A stretch of DNA of 36,405 nt from positions 1 to 36,405 of the forward strand of contig NZ_ADEG01000096.1 in assembly GCF_000177075.1 (NCBI RefSeq). Reading direction: 5' to 3'. The notes under the pieces are model-generated. The model made no database searches, was not told the origin of the DNA, and worked only from the letters and a program-made list of their open reading frames with translations. The translations under genes were made by a program, and so were the position numbers. Below, piece by piece: positions 24,164 through 33,069 of this stretch. Within the stretch, counting starts at the first letter, position 1. Every line of letters begins with the position of its first letter. The stretch is from Hoylesella buccalis ATCC 35310 (GTDB lineage Bacteria > Bacteroidota > Bacteroidia > Bacteroidales > Bacteroidaceae).

Positions 24164-27100
24164 ATGACAAATAATCAATCGGCAAAACAGTTACTTTTCA
24201 CATGGGTTGTGAAAAGTATTGTCATCACTTGTTGCTTATTAGGACCAATGACTGCGGTAAACTTTGATGTGTATGCGGCTTCAATGAAAAACGATTTTCA
24301 GACAGATTCGCTGCGCACCACCGAAGCGAAATCAAACGATGGGCCACGCAAGCACCTTATCCAGGGCATTGTGTTGTCGGCTACCGACAAAGAACCATTG
24401 CCAGGAGTAACCATTTTTATCAAAGGAACCTCGCAGGGTACACAATCCGATTTGGAAGGACGTTTCAGATTGGAGACCGACGTCGCCGCCCCAAAATTGC
24501 AGTTTACCTACGCCAGCATGAAGCCCCTGTTGCTTCCATGGAAGGGCGAGAAGGAAATGAAAGTGTTGATGGAAGACGGGGTAGAGCTTATAGATGAAGT
24601 GGTGGTGACGGGCTATCAACGCATTAGAAAGAATGAGATGATTGGCTCTGCCAACACCGTAAAAAGCGAAGATTTGTTTTACGATGGGCACCAAAGCATT
24701 GAGCAGATGCTACAAGGCAAACTTGTGGGAACCAGCGTGTTAAACACCAGCGGATTGGTAGGAACGGCACAGAAAGTGCGCGTGCGTGGTACCTCCACCT
24801 TGTTGGGCAACCAAGAGCCTGTTTGGGTGGTGGATGGCATCATACAAGAAGATCCGTTGCCTTTCAAGCCGCGCGACTTAGATGCATTAGGAAGCATCTC
24901 GCAAGACAATTTTGACATGATCAAGAATTTTGTGGGAAATTCTATTTCTTGGCTGAGTCCCAACGACATCATGACCATATCGGTGCTGAAAGATGCAGCG
25001 GCAACTGTGATGTATGGGGTGAAAGCAGCCAACGGCGTCATTATCATCACCACCAAACAAGGTAAAGCTGGCCGAGTATCGGTCAATTATAGCGGCGGCA
25101 TGACCGTTGCGCCGCGCATCTATTATAGTAAGATGAACTTGATGAACTCTTCTGAGCGTGTAGATGTGTCGGAAGAAATTTATAGAAGAGGACTGGTGAG
25201 CGAAGCCAACCGACCATTGGAGCGCATCGGCTACGAGGGATTGCTGGGGCAATATTTGCGCAAAGAGATATCGTACGCACAGTTTCAACAAGAAGTTGAG
25301 AAGGTTCGCATGAATAACACCGACTGGTTTAAGGAGTTGTTTCGCCACTCAGTAAGTCACAATCACAGCGTTAGCCTGAGTGGTGGTACCGACCGTTTTA
25401 AGTATTATGCGTCCATCAACAGCTCGTTCACTAACGGTATTTCAGTTGGTAACGATGCGAAGAATTACAGTGCATCGGTGAGTATCGACACCCGTTTGAG
25501 CGATAAAATCAACTTGGGCGTGCGTCTGAACGCCGCTTCCAACAAGACGAACGGCTTTTTCAGGGTAGATCCTTATCAATATGCGTCTACCATCAATCGT
25601 GCCATACCAGCCTATAACGAAGACGGGAGTTTGTTTTATTATGCGAAATCGCAGGACGCCAACCGACGCATGTACAACATTTTGCACGAGATGGATTGTA
25701 CGGGCAACACCAATACGACAAATTCTGTAGCATTATCTGCCAATTTACGGTGGACCATCTTGCAGGGATTGCTGTTTGAAGGCTTGTTTGGCTATAATCT
25801 ATCCAACGTGGTGGGGTCATCGTTTGCCGACGAACAGAGTTTCTTTATTTCCAATCTTCGTGGTTACGAATTTGGGCTGTATGAGCCTGGTGAACTGGAA
25901 TATAAGAAATCTCGCCTGCCTCATGGTGGCGAACTCAACACCACCGAGAATCGTAATACCAATTATACCTTACGAGGTACACTGTCGTACAACAAGATTT
26001 TCGGTGACATGCATCGCATGAGTTTGATGGCAGGAAGCGAGATTAGAAGCAATAAGTACGACGGCTACAACACCACGTTGTATGGTTACTTCCCCAACCG
26101 CGGCAAATCTATCATTTTTCCTCCACGCCAGGTTATCGACCCACTGGATGCCTCTCGCTGGATAGAGAACGATCTTTACCATCAATTCAATAACGCTATC
26201 ATCGATCGTAAGATAAATACGGTAGGTATGTTTGCCACGGGTATGTATAGCTATGATGAACGTTACATCTTTTCGGCAAGCATTCGTTCCGACGCATCCA
26301 ACCGCTTCGGACAAGATGAGCGTAACCGTTTCTTGCCTGTCTGGTCGGCTGGTGCCCGCTGGAACATCATCAACGAGCCATGGATAAAAGACATTCGTTG
26401 GATTAGCGACTTCAATTTCCGCGCTTCGTACGGGTGGCAAGGCAATGTAGCAAGCAACTATGGGCCCGATTTGATTGCAGAATTAGGACGTGGGCGCGAC
26501 TTCATTGATCTTCGAACAGGCCGTTACATCTTGAAAATAAAATCGTTGCCTTATGATAATTTGCGTTGGGAAAAAACCAAGAGCATTAACCTGGGGGTAG
26601 ACTTTGGCGTGTGGAAAAACCGAATTGCTTTCAGTGCCGAGTATTATTCCAAGCATACAACCGACCTTATCGTTTCGAAAGCCGTACCATACGAATATGG
26701 CGTGATGTTCATGCCTATCAATGGAGGCGACATGAATAACTATGGATTTGAGTTTACGGCTACCTTTACGCCCATCAGAACCAAAGACTGGGTTTGGAAC
26801 ATCTCGGTTAACACGGCGAAAAACTTCAATGAAATCAAGTCGACCATGGCCGAAAATCAGAACTGGCGCGCTGCCTCAGGTGGTTCCATTCACAAAGAAG
26901 GCTATCCGGTTGGTGCTTTCTGGGCATGGGATTTCGCAGGCTTAGATGCGCAAGGTGGTTATCCACTTTTCCGCATTCCAACCATCGAAGAGGGTGCTGA
27001 CAAATTGGATGCGACCTCGTACATGAAGTATGCAGGTACTACAGAACCCGATATTTCGGGCGGTTTGTCTACCGTATTGCGTTGGAAATCAATCACTCTT

Positions 27101-27577
27101 TCCTCTTCTTTTTCGATTGCGTTGGGCGGAAAACGCTTCTTAACCGATTTGTTCAGCGAAGATTATCTCAACAACAGCACGCCATCGGCCTACAGCAATC
27201 TGTCTAAAGAAATGGTGAACCGTTGGCAAAAACCTGGTGATGAGCAGCATACGCAGATACCTTCCATTCCTAATCATAATATTCCCATGGTATATTTGCC
27301 GAATGGATCGAACGAATATGCGCATCGTTTGTACAACTATTCTACAGCAAGAGTAGTCAACGCGTCGTTCATGCGCTGCAACAACATTTCGCTGTCGTAC
27401 ACGGTTCCTGCGAAATTGATACAACGAATGTCGCTCAATAATCTGTCAATAAGCGGTTCTGTGAGCAATCCGTTCATCGTAGTGAGCAAAGATTACAAGG
27501 GCATCGACCCCGAAGTGGCGACTGGCGCACAGCCCATTATGCCAACTTATAGCGTGACTTTGAATATTGGAATTTAA
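24164..27577 (+). CDS. SusC/RagA-family TonB-dependent outer-membrane transporter
   Basis: A 1137-residue protein: N-terminal export segment, a carboxypeptidase-regulatory-like domain (about 65-140, KHLIQGIVLSATDKEPLPG), a TonB-box-like stretch EVVVTGYQ (near 145), a plug domain ending in the family motif LKDAAATVMYGVKAANGVI, and a C-terminal barrel. It should import a bound nutrient in partnership with the SusD protein next to it. No glycoside hydrolase is nearby. The partners are peptidase-like proteins, so peptides are the more likely cargo, as for RagAB of Porphyromonas (inference). It heads a run of six genes on the same strand. Confidence 0.95.
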   Translation: MTNNQSAKQLLFTWVVKSIVITCCLLGPMTAVNFDVYAASMKNDFQTDSLRTTEAKSNDGPRKHLIQGIVLSATDKEPLPGVTIFIKGTSQGTQSDLEGRFRLETDVAAPKLQFTYASMKPLLLPWKGEKEMKVLMEDGVELIDEVVVTGYQRIRKNEMIGSANTVKSEDLFYDGHQSIEQMLQGKLVGTSVLNTSGLVGTAQKVRVRGTSTLLGNQEPVWVVDGIIQEDPLPFKPRDLDALGSISQDNFDMIKNFVGNSISWLSPNDIMTISVLKDAAATVMYGVKAANGVIIITTKQGKAGRVSVNYSGGMTVAPRIYYSKMNLMNSSERVDVSEEIYRRGLVSEANRPLERIGYEGLLGQYLRKEISYAQFQQEVEKVRMNNTDWFKELFRHSVSHNHSVSLSGGTDRFKYYASINSSFTNGISVGNDAKNYSASVSIDTRLSDKINLGVRLNAASNKTNGFFRVDPYQYASTINRAIPAYNEDGSLFYYAKSQDANRRMYNILHEMDCTGNTNTTNSVALSANLRWTILQGLLFEGLFGYNLSNVVGSSFADEQSFFISNLRGYEFGLYEPGELEYKKSRLPHGGELNTTENRNTNYTLRGTLSYNKIFGDMHRMSLMAGSEIRSNKYDGYNTTLYGYFPNRGKSIIFPPRQVIDPLDASRWIENDLYHQFNNAIIDRKINTVGMFATGMYSYDERYIFSASIRSDASNRFGQDERNRFLPVWSAGARWNIINEPWIKDIRWISDFNFRASYGWQGNVASNYGPDLIAELGRGRDFIDLRTGRYILKIKSLPYDNLRWEKTKSINLGVDFGVWKNRIAFSAEYYSKHTTDLIVSKAVPYEYGVMFMPINGGDMNNYGFEFTATFTPIRTKDWVWNISVNTAKNFNEIKSTMAENQNWRAASGGSIHKEGYPVGAFWAWDFAGLDAQGGYPLFRIPTIEEGADKLDATSYMKYAGTTEPDISGGLSTVLRWKSITLSSSFSIALGGKRFLTDLFSEDYLNNSTPSAYSNLSKEMVNRWQKPGDEQHTQIPSIPNHNIPMVYLPNGSNEYAHRLYNYSTARVVNASFMRCNNISLSYTVPAKLIQRMSLNNLSISGSVSNPFIVVSKDYKGIDPEVATGAQPIMPTYSVTLNIGI

Positions 27578-27597
27578 TAAATCAGACACATAGTTTT

Positions 27598-29094
27598 ATG
27601 AAAAAGCATATTTATCTATACATTTCATGCATCGCATTGCTGCTTTCGAGCTGTAATGACTTCTTGTCTGAAAGCAGTCAAGACGAGGTGCGACCCAGTA
27701 CAACATCCGACTTGGAAGAGTTATTGTTAGGCGATGGATACGCTTCGCACACTCCAATTTTTTCATATCTGGAACTGTTGACAGACGATGTTGAAAGCAA
27801 TTATTCGGATGCCACCAATCAGGAAGATGCTCTTCGTGCCGGAGCAGCCGTATTCACATGGGCTAATGACATGTTTGAGCAAATGCAAAAGAACAACATT
27901 CCCTGGAGCAATTCGTGGCAACAGTTGTATCATTGGATCAATGGTTGCAACGTTGTGATTGATCAACTGCCAAAAGTATCAGGCTCGGGCTTAGCTAAAC
28001 AAAAGATTGAGGCAGAGGCCTTGGCACTTCGTTCGTTTTATTATTTCTTGCTTGTCAACACTTTCGCACCTGCTTACAATACAGCTAACCCAGCATTGAA
28101 TGACGCTTTGGGTGTTCCATTAATACTGAAATCGACGGTAAAAGATGAGTTTCCTAAGCGTAACACTGTGGCAGAGGTTTATCAACAAATAGAAAAAGAC
28201 CTGTTAACCTCTCAAAAACTGTGGCAGAATTGCGGTGATTATAAAGCCAGCGTCTACACCGTATCACCCTTGTTTGTAGACCTTTTGCTGTCACGCCTAT
28301 ATTTATACGAGGGAAAATGGGCTGAGTCGGCACGCTACAGCAATGCCGTCATCGCCCAAAAACCAACACTAAGGCAGCTAAGCAAATACTATACATACGA
28401 CGATTGGCAAGGTATAGTGTTATACGACATGGCAAAAGGGGGAGTGTACAATAGTGACAGTCCTGAATTGATATGGGGATATTCTATCAATGGCGAATAT
28501 GATGCGTTCTTTGTAGGTATCAATCCGCACATCGACTTCGGCAAATTGCCCGCTTTTACGGTTAGCAAAACCTTGGAATCACTTTACGAACCCGATGACA
28601 TCCGACGTGAAGCTTACTTCTACAGCTATCTTACCATGAATGGTTTCATGCCGGAGAAACATCTATTGGTAGGACGTAAAAGCGACAAAGTGCCGCAAAA
28701 TCCAACCAAGGGAATGCGGGTTGCCGAGGCATATCTTAACCGGGCAGAAGCAAACGCACGATTGTATTTACAAAATAAGGATGAGAAACTAAGACAAGCC
28801 GCATTAAGTGACCTGAACACTTTACGCGCATCTCGTTTCACGGGTACCTATCAACCCATCAACATCACAGATGCGAACGAGCTCATTGACTTCTGTTTGC
28901 AAGAACGCAGACGTGAACTCTGCTTTGAAGATCATCGTTGGTTTGACTTAAAACGACAAGGAATGCCAGCCATAGAGCACAAGTTTTCCATCGTGAGTGG
29001 ACAATCCACAACTTACAAGCTGGAACAAAACAGCAGTAAATATGTATTGCCCATTCCATTAGAAGTAAGACAACGCAATCCGGAATTGGATTAA
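27598..29094 (+). CDS. SusD/RagB-family surface lipoprotein
   Basis: A 498-residue lipoprotein with lipobox LLSSC (Cys19) and the SusD/RagB TPR-rich fold: FLSESSQDEVRP at the start, the ALRSFYYFLLVNTF helix, EAYLNRAEANARL, and the C-terminal block ERRRELCFEDHRWFDLKR. It forms the lid over the SusC barrel and binds cargo. It starts 20 bases after susC. Length is close to RagB and SusD. Confidence 0.94.
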   Translation: MKKHIYLYISCIALLLSSCNDFLSESSQDEVRPSTTSDLEELLLGDGYASHTPIFSYLELLTDDVESNYSDATNQEDALRAGAAVFTWANDMFEQMQKNNIPWSNSWQQLYHWINGCNVVIDQLPKVSGSGLAKQKIEAEALALRSFYYFLLVNTFAPAYNTANPALNDALGVPLILKSTVKDEFPKRNTVAEVYQQIEKDLLTSQKLWQNCGDYKASVYTVSPLFVDLLLSRLYLYEGKWAESARYSNAVIAQKPTLRQLSKYYTYDDWQGIVLYDMAKGGVYNSDSPELIWGYSINGEYDAFFVGINPHIDFGKLPAFTVSKTLESLYEPDDIRREAYFYSYLTMNGFMPEKHLLVGRKSDKVPQNPTKGMRVAEAYLNRAEANARLYLQNKDEKLRQAALSDLNTLRASRFTGTYQPINITDANELIDFCLQERRRELCFEDHRWFDLKRQGMPAIEHKFSIVSGQSTTYKLEQNSSKYVLPIPLEVRQRNPELD

Positions 29095-29113
29095 TTGATA
29101 AACAATTGACAAG

Positions 29114-30007
29114 ATGAAACATTATTTTTTATACATACTAACAGCTTTTCTCCTCATCAGCTGTGGAAATGAAGACCCCATTTCGTCTATTCACGAGCAG
29201 AAGGACGCCTTCGAATCTCATCGCCTACCGCAAGGCAACCATCCTTATGATGCAACCATTCAGAGCATCTTTGCGCAAACAGGCACATTGGTTCTTTATA
29301 AATACCAACCCTCGGAATTCGATTGGGGCGTAACGAGAAACTATCTGTGGACCAAAGAACGAATGGCTGATGAAGGGTATTTATACCAGCTACCTGATGA
29401 GAAATATGTGGGAGAGCAAGTAAAAATGTTGCAGACAGAGTTCTTGAACCTCTTTCCAAGCAGCTTTTTGAAGAAACATTTACCGCTGCGTATTCTGCTT
29501 TGCAGCGAGCTGTATTATTTAGAAGGTGGATATACAACAGAACCAACTCATGACGATTACAAGCCTGTCAATGCGTTTGAAGGATACGAATTCTTTGCCG
29601 TGAATCATGGAAATAGTACTATTGAGAAAATGACACGACAAGAGAAAGACGAATTTCGCATTGAGCTTTGCAAATTGTTGTTGCGCCGTATTTATCCTAC
29701 CATCAACAAAGGTGCCCTCCGTGAAGCCATTCCAGAGGCGTTTGCTACCATATCTACCTACGGTACAGATGTGGATGGAAGTCTGGATGCGGGTTTTATA
29801 GACGACCGACATAAAAACAGTGTGCGCGAAGATTGGTACGACTATTTGCAAACAATCGTATCTACGCCTGCCAGCGAGTTGCAAACAGCCGATGGACTAT
29901 TGTCTCATCAAAAGGTTAAACAAAAGTACGAAGTGGTGATTAACTACTTTAAAAACAACTTCAAAGTTGACCTTCAGCACATTGGTGACCTGTCAACAGC
30001 ACAGTAG
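29114..30007 (+). CDS. Lipoprotein resembling Mx1 putative zinc peptidases, catalytic motif absent
   Basis: A 297-residue lipoprotein (LLISC, Cys17). The layout GTLVLYKYQPSEFDW, then FLKKHLPLRILLCSELYY, then GYEFFAVN, and the C-terminal block DAGFIDDRHKNSVREDW follows the putative zinc-binding metallopeptidase family (Pfam Peptidase_Mx1) often found beside SusC/SusD. Where the family has an HEF.H motif, this protein has K178-D-E-F-R-I183: both His ligands are missing. It is therefore probably not a zinc peptidase but a binding or accessory subunit. It starts 19 bases after susD. Homology is by pattern recognition and needs a profile search. Confidence 0.7.
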   Translation: MKHYFLYILTAFLLISCGNEDPISSIHEQKDAFESHRLPQGNHPYDATIQSIFAQTGTLVLYKYQPSEFDWGVTRNYLWTKERMADEGYLYQLPDEKYVGEQVKMLQTEFLNLFPSSFLKKHLPLRILLCSELYYLEGGYTTEPTHDDYKPVNAFEGYEFFAVNHGNSTIEKMTRQEKDEFRIELCKLLLRRIYPTINKGALREAIPEAFATISTYGTDVDGSLDAGFIDDRHKNSVREDWYDYLQTIVSTPASELQTADGLLSHQKVKQKYEVVINYFKNNFKVDLQHIGDLSTAQ

Positions 30008-30081
30008 TTCCTCACACTTCGTTGTACAAGAATCACATTTAACGAATTAAACTCACGATATATCATTTATCAACATCAATT

Positions 30082-31806
30082 ATGAAAAATTTTAAGTTCT
30101 ATCATATCGGTTTACTGGCCTTATGCCTCTTGTTTCAACCAGTAAGCATTGTCAAAATTCATTCACAGGAGTTACCTCAGAAAGAGTTAGATTGGTACAA
30201 TCTCTCTCCTACCCAAGATAAGGTTTATGGTATTGGAGTGAACGAGGCTTATCGTTTGCTTCAAGGCCGAAAAGCCAAACCCATAACGGTAGCACTCATT
30301 GGGTCGGGCATCGATTTGATGCATGAGGATTACCAAACCATGCTTTGGCAGAACAAAAAAGAGAAACTGAATGGAAAGGATGATGACGGCAACGGACTGG
30401 CTGATGATGTGCATGGATGGAATTTCCTTGGCGGGATTGACAAAGACGGAACCACGATTGCCATGACTTCCACCATGAACCAGGGCGATCGTGAATACTT
30501 CAGACTACGAGAAAAGTATGCCGACTACATTTCAGACGGCAAGCGTTTCTTTCGCTTCCAAGGCGAAGAGATGGTAGAAGTGGCACCGCCTGCAAACGTA
30601 CAGGAGTATCACTACTATCGTGACACCATTGTGTACGAGTCGCCATTGGCTTCACGTTACGCCGGAATCTTGGCTGCCAAGATGGTGAAACACTATACCA
30701 AGGTGTTTGACAAGAAGCTGAAAGAACGTTTCCCGGGTCAAGAAATTACGCAAAAAGAGTTCGAAACGTTGTATGACAAGAATGCTCCGAAAGATTTATT
30801 GTCAGACATGGCGTTCATGATCTTAGGCTACAGCTTCCCCTTGGCAAAGACTAATTCGTGGAAAAAGATATATGATGTCGAGATGGCGGGTACGCCTATC
30901 AAGCAAGCGCAGCAGGAATACGAAGCCTATTTGCAAAAACACAGCACCGACAATCGACAGTCTATCGTGGGAGATGATCCCTATAACTTGCTTGACAACC
31001 ATTACGGTAATGCCGATTTGCTGACAGAAGATGCAAACGTAGGTACCATGGAGGCATCTATCATCGCTGCCATCCGTGGCAATGGTAAGGGAGCCGACGG
31101 CATTTGCAACGCTGCCCGCATCATGCCCCTGCGTGCAACCACAGCCGGCGACCCTTATTTAAAAGACGTGGCATTAGCCATAAGATATGCTGTAGACCAT
31201 GGCGCTAAGGTAATGTTGCTACCGTCGCAGAATACGTTGTTCCCTCCCGTAGAGCGTAAGTGGATTGCCGACGCACTTTATTACGCCGAACAGCACGATA
31301 TACTGGCGATTGTTCCGGTGACAGAGAGTGCGCAAGATTTGCAAAAAACCACTTATTATCCTAACCGGAAGATGATTGCGGGACATGAACTAACCAACCT
31401 GATGATTGTCGCACCCAGTGACAAGTTGGGCAAGCCTTCGTTGAAAGCCAACTATGGACAAACCGAATTGGACATTCATGCGCCAGGAAAAGAAATATAC
31501 AGCGCAGGGGTGGGAAACACGTATGGCCTGTCTACCGGCACAGGAATGGCTGCCGCAACCTTGGCCGGGGCCGCCGCATTGGTAAGATCTTACTTCCCCA
31601 AACTCACCGCCGCAGAGGTTCGCGAGTTACTCAACAGCTCCGCAACACCCATGAAAGACATGGAAATAGAAAAAACGATTGTAGTGAACGACCGTAAGGT
31701 GAACGACCTCTTTACGTATTCAGACATTTCCATTTCGGGTGGCATCGTCAATGTGGCAAACGCAGTGAAAAAAGTATTGCAAGAAAAAAACAGCACCAGG
31801 AAATAA
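30082..31806 (+). CDS. Subtilisin-fold (S8) protein with the whole catalytic triad replaced
   Basis: A 574-residue exported protein (signal peptide to about residue 29). It is clearly a peptidase S8 homologue: VALIGSGIDLMHED, DDDGNGLADDVHGWNFLGG, RGNGKGADGI...RIMPLR and GTGMAAATLAGAAALVRSYFP. Catalytic Asp is Gly74 (GSG for DSG), the HGTH His is Val320 (VGTM), Ser is Gly488 (GTG for GTS), and the oxyanion Asn region reads VPVTES. The frame is intact and the scaffold well kept, so this is a maintained pseudo-protease, not a decaying gene. An insertion of about 170 residues (140-315) separates the Asp and His regions. Probable role: peptide or protein binding at the cell surface. Confidence 0.88.
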   Translation: MKNFKFYHIGLLALCLLFQPVSIVKIHSQELPQKELDWYNLSPTQDKVYGIGVNEAYRLLQGRKAKPITVALIGSGIDLMHEDYQTMLWQNKKEKLNGKDDDGNGLADDVHGWNFLGGIDKDGTTIAMTSTMNQGDREYFRLREKYADYISDGKRFFRFQGEEMVEVAPPANVQEYHYYRDTIVYESPLASRYAGILAAKMVKHYTKVFDKKLKERFPGQEITQKEFETLYDKNAPKDLLSDMAFMILGYSFPLAKTNSWKKIYDVEMAGTPIKQAQQEYEAYLQKHSTDNRQSIVGDDPYNLLDNHYGNADLLTEDANVGTMEASIIAAIRGNGKGADGICNAARIMPLRATTAGDPYLKDVALAIRYAVDHGAKVMLLPSQNTLFPPVERKWIADALYYAEQHDILAIVPVTESAQDLQKTTYYPNRKMIAGHELTNLMIVAPSDKLGKPSLKANYGQTELDIHAPGKEIYSAGVGNTYGLSTGTGMAAATLAGAAALVRSYFPKLTAAEVRELLNSSATPMKDMEIEKTIVVNDRKVNDLFTYSDISISGGIVNVANAVKKVLQEKNSTRK

Positions 31807-31895
31807 ATCATCAAGGCACGTGGCCCATACAATGATGAAGTAACATCAAGCAATCTTTTTGAAATAAATTTCAAATCAATCATTCTACGCTGGCT

Positions 31896-33059
31896 ATGAA
31901 ATATGTTGTAACACTGGTTCTCACGTTTTTGGCTGTCCACCCCATGTCGTGTCTTGCCCAGGCGACGGCGATCACTCGTTACGCTGACACCATTGCATAC
32001 GAGGTGAAGTATGGACGAATCATCATTCCGGTTGAAGTGAAGGGGCGTAGCCATAAATACATCTTAGACACGGGCGGACAGACAGCCACCATGTGGCGTG
32101 AGGTAGAACAGGCAAAGGGTGAGTTGACGGGAGGCCAACAGGTAACAACCGACATGAACGGACAGGCCAACAGCTATTCAAAAGCTACCCTGCCGGAGGT
32201 GAAGATAGGCAGATATTTGCGCTTTACCACACTCAACACCATTGCTTTGCCCGAGATACAAGGCTTTCGTGACTTAGGCGTGGTGGGCATTCTTGGCGGC
32301 GACACGTTTAAAGATGTGGTGATGAGTATCGACGGGCATGCGCAACAACTTCGCCTATTTTATCCCTACCGGCCAAAAGGGCTTAAACTGTCTGACGGCA
32401 TTCCCTTGGATTATTCGCCAACATGCCACGTTAATTTTCCCTTAACATTCAAGAATCAATCCGTGCAGATGATGTTTGACACGGGCGTTCCCGAACTGCT
32501 CACGTTGAGCGAAGACGACTTTCAGCGTCTTTCGCAGGCGCAAGCTGCCACCATTACCTGCGAGGGAGTGGGTTCTGTGGGTGCTGGATTAGAAGGATTG
32601 GCAAAGCCGAAACCTTTAAAATATGTACGCATGGCGCCGTTTACCATCAGCGGTAAAAAGTTTGAAAATACGCCGGCAATGGCGGCAGCGGGCATCCCCA
32701 CGATTTTAGGAGCCGAACTTTTGCAGTATGGCACAGTAACCATTGACTATCCGCGAGGTAGGTTCTATTTCCAACCCTACGAAATTTCCACAGCCGATTT
32801 CGCAAATAAAAAGCAAACATGGAATGTGGGAATTTTGCCAGCCAATCAGCGTTTTGAGGTTACTACGATATGGGGAACCACCCAACCACAAGTTGAAATT
32901 GGCGATGAAGTGACGGCCGTCAATGGCCATGACATCACCGCTTTTCCTTTAAGTGAAATGACTATCGTTGATATTTTTAAGGATATCAAAGATCAGGAGG
33001 CCGAACTGACGATTCGTCGCCATGACCAAGTGTTTAAAGTTACCATTCATAAATTATAA
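31896..33059 (+). CDS. Retropepsin-like aspartyl protease with C-terminal PDZ-like region
   Basis: A 387-residue exported protein (signal peptide MKYVVTLVLTFLAVHPMSCL). Two pepsin-like half domains each keep a DTG: D58-T-G60 (ILDTGGQTATM) and D195-T-G197 (MMFDTGVPELLTLS), so both catalytic aspartates are present in one chain. Residues about 300-387 resemble a PDZ domain (EIGDEVTAVNGHDI), as in other bacterial aspartyl protease-PDZ proteins. It is the only gene after SusC/SusD in this cluster whose peptidase motifs are all intact. It follows the pseudo-subtilase by 89 bases and precedes a degenerate paralogue by 10. Confidence 0.87.
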   Translation: MKYVVTLVLTFLAVHPMSCLAQATAITRYADTIAYEVKYGRIIIPVEVKGRSHKYILDTGGQTATMWREVEQAKGELTGGQQVTTDMNGQANSYSKATLPEVKIGRYLRFTTLNTIALPEIQGFRDLGVVGILGGDTFKDVVMSIDGHAQQLRLFYPYRPKGLKLSDGIPLDYSPTCHVNFPLTFKNQSVQMMFDTGVPELLTLSEDDFQRLSQAQAATITCEGVGSVGAGLEGLAKPKPLKYVRMAPFTISGKKFENTPAMAAAGIPTILGAELLQYGTVTIDYPRGRFYFQPYEISTADFANKKQTWNVGILPANQRFEVTTIWGTTQPQVEIGDEVTAVNGHDITAFPLSEMTIVDIFKDIKDQEAELTIRRHDQVFKVTIHKL

Positions 33060-33069
33060 TTTTATCAAG

